Assembly: GCA_019843655.1 (NCBI GenBank)
Contig: JACDQD010000004.1
Span: 14,198,001 to 14,262,000 of the forward strand
DNA: 64,000 nucleotides
Source: Lethocerus indicus
Lineage: Eukaryota; Arthropoda; Insecta; Hemiptera; Belostomatidae
Direction: 5' to 3'
Shown: in pieces, positions 39,115 through 53,431 of the stretch
Layout of the letters: the number at the start of each line of letters is the position of its first letter
How positions within the stretch are numbered: the first letter of the stretch is position 1
Program-made: the position numbers and the translations under genes
Notes under the pieces: model-generated
The model's input: the letters and a program-made list of their open reading frames with translations, nothing else
Database searches by the model: none
Told to the model about the DNA's origin: nothing

Positions 39115-40845
39115 ATTAATTTCCTGTTACTGAAAATTACATCATGACTAACGCAAGATCAAAAAAACGAGAGGATACATCACATGTGTAATGGCGATGA
39201 CATATTTTTGCGTAGAATATGACTTTTTTTAGGTAAATGTGGGCGGTAAGTCCTAAGCACAGTTCAGTTCAATCCGGTATTTTGAAACACCACGTAGTGT
39301 TATCTGTACACATCGAAAAATATCGTTACAAGGTCTCTCAAATTACCTCATTTCAGAACATGACGAAACAACACAACAGCTCTCCTTCCTGACTTAAGAG
39401 AATTTCATTGTTACAGGTACATTCTTCTTTGTTTTTTCTGCTCTTTATACTGACATGGACACAATACTCGCAATCTTCAGAGTAGTGTATTTATAGCCTT
39501 ATTTCCGATAATTTCTGAATCGGTGTTTCGAAATCTGATATCTGGATGGGCGATGATAGTACGTTCTGTTAAGTTGAAACTTATGAATAATATGTATCGG
39601 TTTCATATAAATTACAAACATATCGGCTTTATGTCGGAGCCTTTGTGTCACTTAGAAATAAATACTGTTTTAAACGCATTAAATATTCAAAATGTGAGAA
39701 ACCTCAACAGTCATGGTAACCGTCGTCAATTTTCTTTACATAATTCCAAGTCTTAAATATGGAATAAATAATTAACCAATTATGAGTATTTAACGCGATT
39801 GCAATCAAACCATTTGGGCCATAAAATGGTTTCACTGTTTTCTTAGTTTGTTAGTGTCTCCAAAAGCTGAATCGTTAGTGCTACCATTATGCAGTCTAGC
39901 TGGAGCTGATTTTGTGATGATTTTGTTTTTCGATTTCAATGTGAATTTATTTCCCTCCCGTGTAGTATTTTATTCATTATTCTACTTCCCTGGTATATAT
40001 ATGGGACCCCCAATCAACTGATTTATCAAGGTAATTTGATATTTTTCTGTCACTCTGTGATCTACTTTGAACGTTTGATATAATTTTGGCGGGCGACATT
40101 TTAAAAGTAATAATTTAAGAATTACAGTATATGATTCCCAAAATTCTCTAACTTTGTAAACACTTTTTAATTAGGCTGTAACAGCTACCGAGGAAGCTGT
40201 TATCTTAAGGTTCCGTGCTTTTAATTGTTTATAGTTACTTGAAACAATCTTTTATGTTTAATTTTTGTTCTAAATAATTATAAACACAATAACAGTGTTA
40301 AATAACGTTCAGGGTTGAAAAAAAAATTCGTTACCATACTATTTGATAGCTGTGTGTTACATCCTCTTGAAATTCGAATGGGTACATGCTCGAAGTACCA
40401 TAACGAGGCTCCTTGTAGCTCTCCGTGTCATCTCATCTATTTCCGTGCACTTTGCAAATGGCGTTAACTTGAGTGCGTGTACCGTCCATCAAGTACGGTT
40501 ATTGCGGCCGCCTTAATAACAAATGTCTCTTTAATAACAACTGTTTATACGATTACCGTGATATAGTCTTATCATGTTAACCGTGGCATAACAATAGGGT
40601 TACCTAGATTTTCTTATACGAAGTGATTTGTGTTATTTTACAGCCCTCCCCGCTCCCCAGGATGTTTTTATTCATTATCTTTTCTACGATTTTATGGAAA
40701 ATACAGTAAAATGTAATTTTCTATATTTCGATCAGATTTGTGGTGTAAAATAATGTGTGTAGGATATATTTTATGTTGGCAGGCGGATCAAAGTAGAATC
40801 GTTGAACCTTAGTACAGAGGACCCTTCTCAATCTATGTATGTATT

Positions 40846-40851
40846 TATATA

Positions 40852-40911
<60 letters not shown>
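40846..40911. repeat. (TA)n microsatellite with TG interruption
   Basis: TA dinucleotides interrupted once by TGTGTG; the pure part is 40862-40910. Confidence 0.98.
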
Positions 40912-40913
<2 letters not shown>

Positions 40914-41395
40914 TAAATGTCTACAGTTGGGATGATTACATAAAATGCTTTTAGCTCTAAATCCCTTTACTTAAATAATATTACAGCATGAATGTTTGTT
41001 TACTTTATGAAAACTGAAACTTTGAGAAACCTGTACGAATTTTTTTTCAATTGAGCGAAAATGTTTTACGGATTCAATAGTGCCGCAAGTGACACCAAAA
41101 CATCCACTTTTTAAATTAATTTCGTTATCTGAATAGCGGCCATATAAAACTTATCAGTGCAGATAATTTATAGAGAGCATAGTCGAGTGGTTAATAATTT
41201 TTTACTCATTCCATTTCAGTAGAACGTTGATTTTTGTTTATTTATAATCTTCATTGATGCTAGACACATCCGATTGATGTACCCTTGAATAACCCGAATA
41301 TCAACTTATATGACTCCATAGTTACTTCCGATTCCAATTTTAAATGAATTTAAGGAGATAATAAAGGGTGTTAAAATGTATGTTTATTTAAGGGG

Positions 41396-41421
41396 TATAT
41401 ATATATATATATATATATATT
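41396..41421. repeat. (TA)n microsatellite, 26 bp
   Basis: Short pure TA tract. Confidence 0.95.
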
Positions 41422-43330
41422 GTGCTGATTTTGATTAATGCTATTTATTTATTTTTAGTACCACCAGTAACTACATTTATGTTGATATCGTGTTTTTTTA
41501 GTACCACTTCAGATAACTAGGATCGGCTAACCTGATTTCGGGTCGGGATGTAGATTAGTGTGACGTGTCAGTTATTTTTAAGTTTTTAAGATGAAACAGT
41601 CACAATATCACTATTTGCCGACGCGTTAAAGGTTAAACAATGGCCGGTTGTGGGAGAGTTCTCTGGGGGCGGCCTCGTCTCCTTTCGCGCTTCGTCCTCT
41701 CCCGTTCTTCAGCAGTTATTAACCGACACGACTCGTTAATTTGCCATTTAGTCTTGCCTTCCTCCCGGCCCCCCTCCACTCAAGTCGAACAACGTTTGCA
41801 TATTCATCGGTAACTGAAAGGCTCGGGCGGCGACTCTCCCACTTTCGAATCTTCCCGTCATACATTTCTATCCCATCCGCGGACCACCATCATTCTGGCT
41901 GTGGGAATTCTTCCTATGAATATGTTTCATCTGAAATCTGAAGCCGTTTCTATGAATCCTGACTGTTCCGTATTACAGTTGATCTGCGCGAGTAGTGGCA
42001 TTTTCGTGATTTGTCTTCTAGGAATATCTTCATTAAGAACCTGAGATAATGAATGAATCTGGAATAGGATAAAATGAGAGAGTCGATTTGGAAGTGCGTA
42101 TGCAATTTTGATGGGAATTTTTGTATTAATCAAAATGATAAGCGAATGGAAATGAGATTTATCGATTTATTAATTGAACTAATTGAATATCAAAAATTAG
42201 CTCAGAAGCTTCCATTGTATAAAATGAGTGCCGTCAATGATGGGGTCGTCCTGTGCACGTAACTTTCAAGCAGTTGTGTATTTGAGCCACTTTTTTTACG
42301 TTATTTAGTCTACTATAATCGACTACTATAGTCGACTATAATATATGTACGGGGGACTCGTTTCTTATGAAGAACTTATTCGTTCCGCACCTGGGTGTCG
42401 GCCCGCCATGTTAAAAATTCGCGTCACAGTCAAGCTTCGGCCAGAGTCAAGAATAAATGTGTGACATCATTTTGATCGCTACCGTCTTTTGAATATTTAG
42501 TATCGGTGATGCGGTGTGAAATCCACTGCGTGTCAGGGGCCCAGGGAAACGAGCCATAAGTCTCTTGTTCCTCCTCTCCAAGAGGCGGCACCCCGATGTA
42601 TGTTGCCCAACCCATCCCGCCCCGGACCCCGATCACCCATGAACACTACATTGCCATTAGCTTACGTAATGCCTCGCCTAGGGGATACCTCGTGTTTAAA
42701 TTTACCTGCATCCTCGATTGGAATTTCAGGTCTCCTTATTTTGCCGATAAATGGTATCCTTTTGAGACCGATAAATGGATCTCTCTGCTAGAGGAGTGAA
42801 TTTCTTTAGGATTACCTTACGTAAATTGGTCGATAAATTCTTCTGTATTACCAAACAGTAGCCCCCAATAGTTTTACACCCCTAATGGTTAAAGATATTG
42901 TAATTTCTATGTGGATAAATTTACTTTCAGTGATACTTGAGTGATGTTCAATTGAAATAATATAGTAACTCGGAACATAAAGGGACGACTCACATTCAGA
43001 AGTGCATGCAGGAGGATAAACACGAAAGATTCTTGTCAACGCATCGAATGAACGATTATGTTAATGTTGCCACCGAGTCGAATTATCACCGAATTGAACT
43101 TCGCATCTCTTCTACTTCCTATTACCCCCCAATGTCCCATTATATAAGCTTTAATATTACCTGGCAGACATAGCCGATGTGAAGGGAGGTACCAACAACC
43201 ACCATTATCTGTTACATAACCTGGTAATTTCCTTTATCTGCCCCTGTTATCGCATTCCTCCGTCAGCTTAGTGCCATTATCAAAACTGTTACCGACGCAT
43301 CACTATTCTCTTACCGAACCTAGGTGTATA

Positions 43331-43338
<8 letters not shown>

Positions 43339-43374
<36 letters not shown>
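43339..43374. repeat. (AT)n microsatellite, 36 bp
   Basis: Pure AT tract preceded by imperfect TATACATA. Confidence 0.97.
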
Positions 43375-43377
<3 letters not shown>

Positions 43378-46300
43378 CTCATTGACCAATTGTTCATTCT
43401 CTGATTTCCTGTAATTGTAGGTTTTGTACAGAACATTGAAACAGATACGTTAAGAAAATTTCGAATTTATTAGATGCAATTATTTATGCTATTTTATTTA
43501 ATCCTATTAATATCTAATTTTCAATAGAATTTGTATTTTAACTAAAGAATTTATATTTAGTTACGGTTCTGTAATTATCTGTGTAGTTATATTTTCGATT
43601 GTCCCACATCATTTGAATCATTACTTCGTTAGAAGAGTATTTTATCGACACTAAGTCATCACAAGTGTGGGACTGAGTTATATCCCGTTAGGAAAGCTCT
43701 GTTTCCCAATTCGAAATCCGTTGATCCAGATTGATATTACGTATACAATTGTATGCTTTGTAATATTATTGCGGTTTTAATAATGGGATAAAACCGGTTT
43801 CTTTCTATCTCCGGCGATGAACCGCAACGCAGATGGGTTCATTGAAAGTAACGAAACTCCAATTCATCCGATAGTAAAACTTTCGCTTCGCGGGAACAAA
43901 GTTTTCTGTTATTCCGCCTTCGATTCGAAGTGGGTGCGTCGGGCTCGGCTGTCCTCCGTCTTTGCTTCTTCTTCAGCCTGCTTCTTTCGCGGCGTGACCG
44001 GGTCCCGTGAAACAATAAGAAAAACAGACTGGCAATAATAAAGTAATTTTCCGGGTGGCGCACAGCTGTTATGCGGTCGCCGCTGACCGTTTGTGTGGGC
44101 GGCCACATTGGACAAGAGGTGAAATTTTAATTCCCCTTTTTTAATTTCATATTTATTTCACGAGGTGGATCGTGGCCCACATTCGAGTGATTGTTTCCCG
44201 GGCTCTAATAGACCGCTTTCTATTGGTAGATAACACAGTGTTCTGATCGAATTAGTTTTAAAGTTGTCTTACAGTCAGGATTTATTCACGTTCAGGATAT
44301 TGTTTGGATATTACGTACGCGGAAAAATATGCATACCGGCTCATATATCTTTCTATGTCTATATAGAAATATTGTCGCATAAATAGTAATAATACTCAAA
44401 CTAATTTCTGTACTTAAGTACTTATGTACAGTATTAAATTTAATAATCGTGAAAATATTACCTTCGTGAAAAATACGGTGAAATATAATTTTCATTATAA
44501 ACTGACGTTTGCATCGATGTTGTGTCCTTAATACCAGGCATGATAAGCTTTTAAAACAATTGTTTTCTGACATTATATTTTTAAAATCTAGAAATATCCC
44601 TAAAAAAGGAACTCCTGTGCTCTTCTTCTTTATGAGTGTTAAAAGTATTGATGTTTAGTTTAATTGTAAGTGTCCACATTCAGGACACTTCTGACACATT
44701 CTTCGCCAATTTTGCTTTTCTCTTTGCCTCGACTGTATGATAATTATTGGATGTGACCCAGAGCACGATTCCAATGTGTTCTAGTATATTTGAAACGCTC
44801 CTGTTAGTTGATACCGTAATAATTAGGGTTGTGTGTGATCAGGTGATAGGTCGTGTGACTCATGTCTACTCTACCGCTGGTCTTTGGAGAGATAAACGGT
44901 CTGTTTGTGATAGATACACCTTATTGTCTAAACTATTCAACTTAGCCCTGTTTAATTCTAGTCACTGCTATTGCGCAGGTAAATGTAATTTAAATGTTGT
45001 TTTCCGTTTGAGTCCAAGAGTTTATTATAAAATAAACGCATTATTGCATGCTCTAATAATCAATATCTACGCGAATCAGTGTTTTTATCATGACTATGAA
45101 ATATGTTTAACGTGAAGTAGGAAAATCGTTTTACAATCGAACACTCCTATGGGGAACGCTCTACAGTCGGCCTGAAAAGATAATAATGGGAGAACGGGTG
45201 ATTAAAATTTAAAAAATCGCGCCATTATAATAATGCTAATTAAAGTCGGGTATTAAACTGTCTAATTGTGTTGTTCGGTGAAATAGGCCGTGCAGATTGG
45301 AGCCTCTATAGCCACACAACCTCCCCCACCCCCCTAGCGAAATATCCCCGCCTCCTCCGCAGTGAAAGACTTTTTCCTTAATTCAAAACGACGCTCACTT
45401 CGTTCTCCTCCGTTTCTAACTTCCTTTCTTCCCTTCTTCTGTCTTTCACCTAATGCCTTCATTAATAGAGAGAAAGAAACGACCTCAATATGACCGTCGA
45501 AAAACTGGGTTTCGTCAAACAGTTTGTAATATCCAGTTGTAGATTTTAAATATTTGGCATACCGGGTATTCGTCCGATGTGTTTCTAACTCTTCTAGCTC
45601 GTGGTTCCTGTTTGCCTTCAAATTATAGAATTTTTTATTAACTGGTCAGTTTTGAACACCCCCTTCTTATTATTAAACTCGATTCTGCAAACAAATAATG
45701 TATATTAGTATAAAATCTCCTCCGCCCCGTATCCAGCATGCCGGTTTCGGAATCACTGTATTAATTAATGGGTCTTCTCTTCCAAGATTGTAAATCATAC
45801 TTTTACTGAGTTTATTATTCATGTTTTGGCCGTTTTTCGCTTTCATTAATCAATTCAGTAGGTTGAACGTATTTCTGCGTTCAGTTTCTTCAAAGTTACT
45901 TGAAATTAAATTTGTCTTTCGTGAGGCGGGTTTGATATGATCATCCAAGAGAGGGTTGGTATGCCAACTGGGTTGTTAAGCCGTGAATCTTTAAACCGAG
46001 TGGTTGTCCTTTAAGCCCCCCCCCCCGGGGCGTTTCGCTCCGGCTCTCTTTGCAGTTCTCGATCGCTCAACTGGTCTAATCTCTCATTCTCTTTTCCTTC
46101 CCTGACCGGTTGTTCAGGTTCCCGGAGGCCCTCCGCCCGCTCCCCCTTTTCGCCACCTATAGTTCGGCCCCAATGAGTTTGCACATAACCCACGGATATG
46201 CAAGCCCATCATCCGGGCCTACACCCCGAAACTCCCTCAGTTATACTGCCAATATTCGGTTGACTGGTAATCAATTTTAGAATTGTGTTTTACTTACATG

Positions 46301-48871
46301 CGCACCAGTTGGTTCTTGACACAATGAACGACGGAAATACTATAATTATTACTAAATCACTTTGAAATGAAAATTTGCGAAAAGTTTGTTGCCATCTCTA
46401 AGAACGCTAGAGCGACGTTAATGGGCCTTAAGAGATTGGTCAGTCTTTCTGTAGGGTTTTATGAATTTTAAGAACGAATTATACAAGTACTTGAACTAAG
46501 ATATGTCGATGTATATTTGGTCATGCTATATTCATTTCTTTGCGGATGTAGTTGTTCAACTGTAGCTTAACCATAGTTGTGGTCGAACTCGTGAAATCAC
46601 CAATCGTTAAATTATATTCGGTATTATCGTAATGAGAATGACTCGATACGCTTTTCCGCCAATTGCGGATTGAATTGTGAAAATGTGTTACGGTTCTACT
46701 TCGGGTCACTCGAAGAAATTCGCTTTTTAGAAACCTTGAGAACGATCACATTGTAACACTGAAGATTTACTTAGTCAAATTGAACCCAAATACGGTTCTT
46801 TTCTGTTATGGAAACCGTGGATATATGCGCTACTTGGTTTAGGGAAAATTAAAAGATTTGTGGCATTTATAACCAAGGAAGACAAAATCATTTTGGTAGG
46901 TATATAGAGATTTTACTGACGTTTGAACTAAGACGTGACCTTTGCTGGCCAGCTGGTCGGACTTGGACTACCTGAACCTGCACCGGCGGGGTCGGGTCCT
47001 GTTTTCTTACCTGCGATCGCTAACACCAAAACATTTTTCTTCACTGGGGTGCAGTTAGTAGCAGTAGGAAGCAAAAATGTTTGTTTTTTCTGGTCCTTAT
47101 TTCAAACCATCCTTTCCACCATAGCCTAATAGATGGGTAAATCTAGGATATTTATTATACCTTTTCTTCACCCTTATTATGGGCAGTTACTAATAAAATA
47201 AGTTTTATGTACTATAAAAGACTATGTAATATCTAATTTTTCGTATTAATCTTATAACCATTCATCCTTCATATATTCTAGGCTAACACCCACTTCTGTG
47301 AGAATGGGATTCGGATATATTTTCTTTAAATTTTCTATCAGTTCATGGTAGATTTCTATCATACATCGCTAATTTCTATAATTTTTGAATTGAAAAAAAT
47401 GATTATGGTTGTCCTTCTTCTACGCTGGATTTCGATTCGAATAATCGAGGCGATAAATAAGATCTGAAATCTGATCGGTTTGACCAATCGGATTTTGCCG
47501 CTGATGTGATTCACTCTCTAAATCGTACAACTTTTACCCGAACCACTGCAAGGCTTCTGGTACTGCTGACGATATATCTGTAACCCTAAAATATGTTAAA
47601 TCTGTATTGTCCCACACAGTATCACGGAAATACTTAAAATTATTTTTCAGACCACCACAATTAAATTTACGAAAACGGTTGTCACTTGCTGACTAAACGA
47701 AGCACCCTTTCGGAACAATTGCGTGTAGAGGGATCTGCACATTGAAGTTTTGAGACATCATTATTAGTCGATTGAAGCACTCAATTATGCCGGAACATTA
47801 TTTTTACAATGAGTGAGGGATGTTTCATTCGATTTGTCTACTAATTGATCTGTTGCCGCGATTTTAGTATGAATAAGGGGTGTAGGGGCCCAGGGAGATA
47901 CTCTGGCGATGGTCTGTTGAGAATCTCTCCTCTTGGTTGGTGAGCGGTGGCCCATTGTTGACAACGTACTCCAGTATGTAGGCCGAGGACGGTGTCAATG
48001 TCTCTCCCGTTACCTGCCCCAATATTGTTCTCTTATCTTTAGAACTTGGCTCCTTGCTTAAAGTTTACATCCCAGCCTGCGATTTCTGGATTGCTATTCC
48101 GATCTGATGGTATATACCCAGACGCACAAATTGGCTCGAAGTCGCATAGCTAAAACATCAAGATGTTACACTCTTGTTTATTTCCAATCGCCTACCCCAT
48201 AACCCCGACAAAGCAGGGACAGAACATTTTTCTTCTGTCTTACTGATTCGTATCTTTAACCTGGTCAAATATTTGTGAGCGAATTATTGTGTGCTCGTAC
48301 TTATTATTTATATAATTTAATTCGACTGGAAGATATTTGATTGGGTGTATTTCAAAAGACATCTCAATATGTGGTATATGGTGTTTTCTGGGTTGCCCTG
48401 TCTTACTCGTTTCTCAGTTGGTTTAAGTACGATAAAATATCTGTTCGTGGGTTAACTCTATACTCAGTTGCACTATTAGATTTGAATGAACCATAATCTG
48501 ATATCAATAAATCAATAAATCCGTCACTCATCGTTGAAATTTTTTCAATTTTATTGTTTTAGGAAATTCTCGGGTAGTTTCATTCAATCGTCAATGTTCT
48601 GAATCTAATGAACTTGTAGGGACTTTAGCATTAATTTGTGGCCCCAGGATGCCTCTATCGGGTCCAGTATACCGCCGTATTTACGATTATCATGAATTAT
48701 TCCATCCTTATCCCTTCTCATACATTTTCCGGATGTTCCGTCAGTTCTCATTGATTTTGTTAAAAACAGGTGAACGACTTGTAAAAGGTAAATGAAAGTC
48801 AACTAAAATGTCGTGTGCGGACTTTTAGAAAAGACTCCTCGGACGTCATAGAGAATATCTTTTAAAGACAG

Positions 48872-49039
48872 TTGAGTGTTGTCCGTTTTGTAAGCTCGCG
48901 TATAATGCTGGAGCATTGCAGCCCCGGAGTGGGTTGCAAAGAAGTCGCCGGGAAACTGGCGCACAACGTCTGCGGACTTTTCTCCTGGAGGCACAAGTAC
49001 GACGTCAGCAAACTTCACAGGGAGAACAACCTCAATCAC
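48872..49039 (+). CDS. Candidate orphan or alternative coding exon, unrecognised protein
   Basis: An open, GC3-rich segment in AT-rich intronic DNA. A possible acceptor GACAG ends at 48871 and a perfect donor CAC/GTGAGT follows 49039. From the ATG at 48905, which has A at -3, it encodes 45 residues starting MLEHCSPGVGCKEVAG, then FSWRHKYDVSKLH, ending NNLNH, and leaves in phase 0, the phase needed by the bazooka exon at 57955. It is cysteine-containing and charged, and I do not recognise the family. It does not resemble the canonical first half of Par-3 CR1. It could be an alternative first coding exon of bazooka, an exon of an unrelated nested gene, or a chance opening. The minus strand is also open here for 87 codons (48803-49066), which weakens the case. 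Confidence 0.35.
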
Positions 49040-52000
49040 GTGAGTATCGCTCTCATAAATTGACACGAGTGGTTGATTTTTAATTTTAAATTGGTTTTAA
49101 GGTAAACTAGTTAGAGTTTGAGATATAAAATTTAGGCGGAATATCACCCTTCATTTGAATTTGTCATTCCGCCCTGTCCCCTTGGTTTTATGCGAAAACG
49201 GTTTCGGCCTCTCCTGCTCCCGCAAGTAATTCTTGAATTGTTTCAATTCGCTGCATTTGTGCATTTAGTTCGTTAAAAAAAAGTATGCTTATTTTCTCAG
49301 CATAGTATGTTTATGGTTGCTGAAATATCATAAACATGTAAACCGGCGACTATTGTAAAAACGTATATTAGTGTTTCAGTGTGTTCCAATGTTAGCTTAA
49401 AGTATAGTCCGTTGTAATTTACAAAAGACGAGCGATGATATTTGAACCGAAATTGAATTGTGTTATGAGGCTCTACAATACCCAACTCATTAATGACTGT
49501 AGTTATTTGTGTTATTTTATGAGGTCAGGGAAGTATTGTATTGGAACAGCCTTGGGTTTATCGCACTGTTAAATATGTCGGACTGATGGTTTAACCGATA
49601 ATAAACGCCGCTGTCACTTTTGCACCTGAAATAAATGTCGGTTCTGTAATCCATTAAAAGATGTCTAATATAATGTCAGACTTTAGTAGGAAAAAACTTT
49701 TGTTTCAGATCCACTCTTTTTTGTTTATTTCTTTAGGTCTATATACAAATGCCAATCAGTCTTGTGGCAGCTAATGACTCGGTTAGTGATCGCCTGAGTA
49801 CTTTCATAGAACCTAAATTTCAGATGTTGTTGGATCATCGAATAGATGTGATCCAGAACATATTATATTGTATAATTGATGAATTATTCTAAGGTTTTTA
49901 GACCCCTTTTTTATTTACTTAAAAGCATATCATACTTTGAATATTCACACCAAAGCCCCCTCCCAAATAATTTATTACCTATAATTTCTAAATAAGTTGG
50001 TATTAATTAAATGAAAATGTTCTAAATTTCCAGATGGATATTTTAGTCGAATCTAATAGAAGATTATATATTTAACTTATTATTTATTATAAATTTTTAT
50101 TCTTTCGGAGTGATGTTGAGTTTCAATAATTTTGCCGGTATTACTCATAATTTTCATCTTTTTTAATCAGTGTTCCATATTAATCTCGTCATTACTGGTT
50201 TTTTTGTGCGGTAGTGTCCCAGGCTGCCGTTATTGTGTAGGGAAGGAAAGGGGACTGCGCAGTAATATAACAACTAACCTTGTTGCAACCTCAAGAACAA
50301 GCCTCCTGTTCAACTTTCACATATTTCTATGTTCCTCCTCTCCATTATCCGCCCCATACCCCCCATAGATTCCTCCGTTCGTACAGTTTTTTTTTTATAG
50401 TAACGTCCATCAGTGCTCCAGCAGTTATCGCAATTTATTGATTGATTTGTATAATTGTAATCTAGAAATGAGAGCTAAATACCGGAACGATTCTTGCATC
50501 ATGTACCCAGCTATTGGCAGCAGTACGCCATTTGGAATTTTATATTTCAACATGGCAATATATGTAGATTCATGTGATATTATTTTGTAGTAAAATATAC
50601 TTTCTAATGCTTACTCTTGTCGATTACACATACAGAAACGGGTGGTATACAATGGGAATATTTAAGAGACATAATTGGACAACCTTCGTCATCTGAGTAA
50701 TGATTACTAAGATGAAGTCATTGAACTTATATCATTACTTACTTAATTTACTTCGTCCGAGTAAAACTTTTAAACAATAGTGTTGCTAACTTCTTATAGA
50801 CCGGTATAGATCTTGTCATCGATGAGCGAGTTCGTAAAACCAGTCCGCTATTTAAATAAATAGTTATTTCCGTCTGTATCGCACATCTGTTGCAATATTC
50901 ATGTACATTTGTAAATAAATTGGCCCGGACTTGCTAACAGGAACACATCCCACACTTCACTATTGTTTCCACTTTAATAAATTATTTTGCTCATATTTAA
51001 GAAAATAATAAATAATAATTTTTAATAATAATTTTATCGTCCCTAAATTCGGTCTCTGGTTAACCGATTTGATTCCTTGGGAAGATTAGTGACGACTCTC
51101 ACTCTTTTGCTATCAGAAATTTGCTGAAGATGGTTGCAAGAAAAGGTAAAACCGCATAGAAGATCACTCATTTGATTCCTTACCCTCCCAATGAAAATGT
51201 CATAAGGAATATGTGCCATTGTTGATATGTGTGCCAAGTGGAAATATTTTATATTGTGAATGGATAATGTTAGTTTCGTGTCGGGCGTGCCCAAAGTCGG
51301 CTACTAGCCATCGTAGAGTCGTGACCGTCAATGAATAGAGTATCGAGGGAAGAAGTTCTCGTTCGAATTGGCGATAAACCCAATAAACGATTGGTCGAGT
51401 TTGATTGCGGACTGACTGCCTCTTATTTCTGTCTACTTTCTAGTTCTGGAGAACTTGTTCTGAAGTTGATTGATTACCGTTCGAAGAAAGTAACGCCGGG
51501 GTTAACATCATTCCGGCGGGATCGGTAGAATACTGTTGACTTGTTGAGTTGGCGGTTAAAGACCAAGTAGTGAAACGGGGAATAAATAGAGTCCTGTCAG
51601 TTTATTCGCATTACGATTTTGACGATTTAATACTGACCCCGATTCAAACATCGCACATAAGTAGATAAATAACTGTAAATAATTCAAACAGGAGGTTCAT
51701 TTTTCATGTCAACCAATGAGGTGCCCATTACGTGAAAAAGAAGAAAAGCATTTTACAATAAATACTACAGTCTGGACCAAATGCCTTGTGTGTTCATGCG
51801 CTTTTATTCTCTCCACAGAAAAAGGTCTGCCTGTCCCACATATTTGGACTTCTGTTCTATATATATTCAACGCGGAGAGGCTATTGAGGCTATTATGGTC
51901 TGTTCGTATCGCAGTGAACTAACTTGAGAAGTACACTGTTTGAGCCCAGTTTGAGGCACCACTGCTCATCATACTTTATTATGATTGAGCACTACATGCC

Positions 52001-52379
52001 CGATCGGGGATCATCCTCCACATCTTGGATCCACCACATCACCGTTTGCGCCCGGCTTATGTACTATACTTCACTACTGTATATCATATATGTGTGCGTG
52101 TGTCAAGAATGAGAACATTTCAACAAACGAGTAGTAAAACCTCTAAAATGATTTGCCTCTGATTTTCATGTACCTGTTTAATGTTCATTTACCAGAGTCG
52201 AATTGAAATACTCGTTGGAAAAATTCGTATACGTACGAAGAATGCGTTAGAAAAATGTATGAAGTGGGTTAACCGTCGGTCACGTGGGGAAGTCGTCTTT
52301 GGGAGGAAGTAGAGGTAGGTGTAGCACTTCCGGCCGGGCATGGTGGGGGACAGCTAAATACGGTGCTTGGGAACAGAAA

Positions 52380-52401
52380 CAGGTGAACACCTGCCTACCT
52401 G
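52380..52401. promoter_or_regulatory. Cluster of CAGGTG / CAGGTAG sites
   Basis: CAGGTG (52380), CACCTG (52388) and CTACCTG (52395, reverse of CAGGTAG) fall within 22 bp. The first two form an inverted pair. CAGGTG is bound by Snail/Escargot and ZEB-type factors, and CAGGTAG is the Zelda site in Drosophila. A candidate intronic or upstream enhancer element; motif match only. Confidence 0.35.
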
Positions 52402-53418
52402 TTGGATTTCTCCTACCTCCGCAATGTCTCCGCCTTTTTTAATTAAATATTCATTAAATCGACGTGATGATTTTATACCGGCACTCGATATAAACCACGT
52501 ATCTATATTTTAATATACGGCATAACTCCGGTTAATCATTTAACTTTTTTTTAGATGTCTTTCTTTTTATAATCAATACGGTCCGTTTTATGTCAATACA
52601 ACTGCGGACTACGAAGCTGTAGATTCACGACGAATATAGTACCGTGGAACTTGGATAATCTACTATTTATAACACTACCCAGTGAATAGGTGAATTAGTC
52701 TCTTGAAAGGAAAACAGAAAAAAGCATTGGTAAGATAGCTGCTCATAAGACGTCTCCTAGATAAATTAAAGACCGGGAGACCCGACGTAGTTTATGCATT
52801 CGCTGTCCGTGGTTTCGGAATGTACTTCAGTTACCTCACTCTGTCGATCAATCGGTCGTCAATTAAAAATCCCGTCAATTTTCTTCTACCCGGTTCGCGC
52901 GCTACAACTCTCGTCCGTTATTGGTTGTGGACGTCCTGTCCGACGCGCGGTATGAACTATCAAATAGAAATGCGAGGCGGAAGAACAGCATTAGCGGTAC
53001 TCCCAAACCGTAGCCAGGCGATGATGGTAATGACCCCGGGTGTCCAACGCTCCGGCGTTCTATTCCCCGTCTCCGACCAGCCTCTAATTGAAGGATAATG
53101 ACCGTTAATCCCTCACCCTCAAGCCGGAGTAAGACTCCGGGTTCCTCTTTTCGCTTGCGGTAATTAGGGATCTCAGTCCACAAAATTACATCCTGGCGCT
53201 GGTAAGACTAATTTTTTTTCTTTCGTTGTCGCATTTCCGGGAAAGATTGTCATGAGAAAATGCCTATTACGCGGGACTTCAACGCAATCACATTGATATC
53301 ACTGTCTTGTACGAAAGTGAAGAACACACGAAACGTACCGAAACTCAGTTCCCCTTTCCATGTTTTAAATTGATAACCTCCTAATGACTTAGTGGACCTC
53401 TTACGTCGTGATGCGGGT

Positions 53419-53431
53419 CAGCAGATGGCGG
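53419..53431 (+). promoter_or_regulatory. CTCF-like motif
   Basis: CAGCAGATGGCGG, an insect CTCF core match, 4.5 kb upstream of the first recognised bazooka exon. Isolated motif, sequence match only. Confidence 0.35.

Larger units (their letters stand above)
37296..48871. other. Non-coding; probable intron with (TA)n tracts
   Basis: Begins with the GTAAGT donor of the putative leader exon. Contains four TA-type microsatellites and GC-rich patches near 41640-41900 and 43920-44110. I looked here for ATG-AAR-GTN and for the conserved start of Par-3 and did not find it. The 122-codon opening at 44747-45115 is unrecognised and AT-rich. Confidence 0.5.

Noticed and set aside
44747..45115. 122-codon + strand ORF as a coding exon
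   Set aside because: AT-rich codon use unlike the real exons, no recognised motif, no convincing flanking splice pair.
48803..49066. 87-codon minus-strand ORF overlapping the candidate exon
   Set aside because: The plus strand has the perfect GTGAGT donor, while the minus frame lacks a good splice pair. It remains a competing explanation and lowers confidence in the plus exon.
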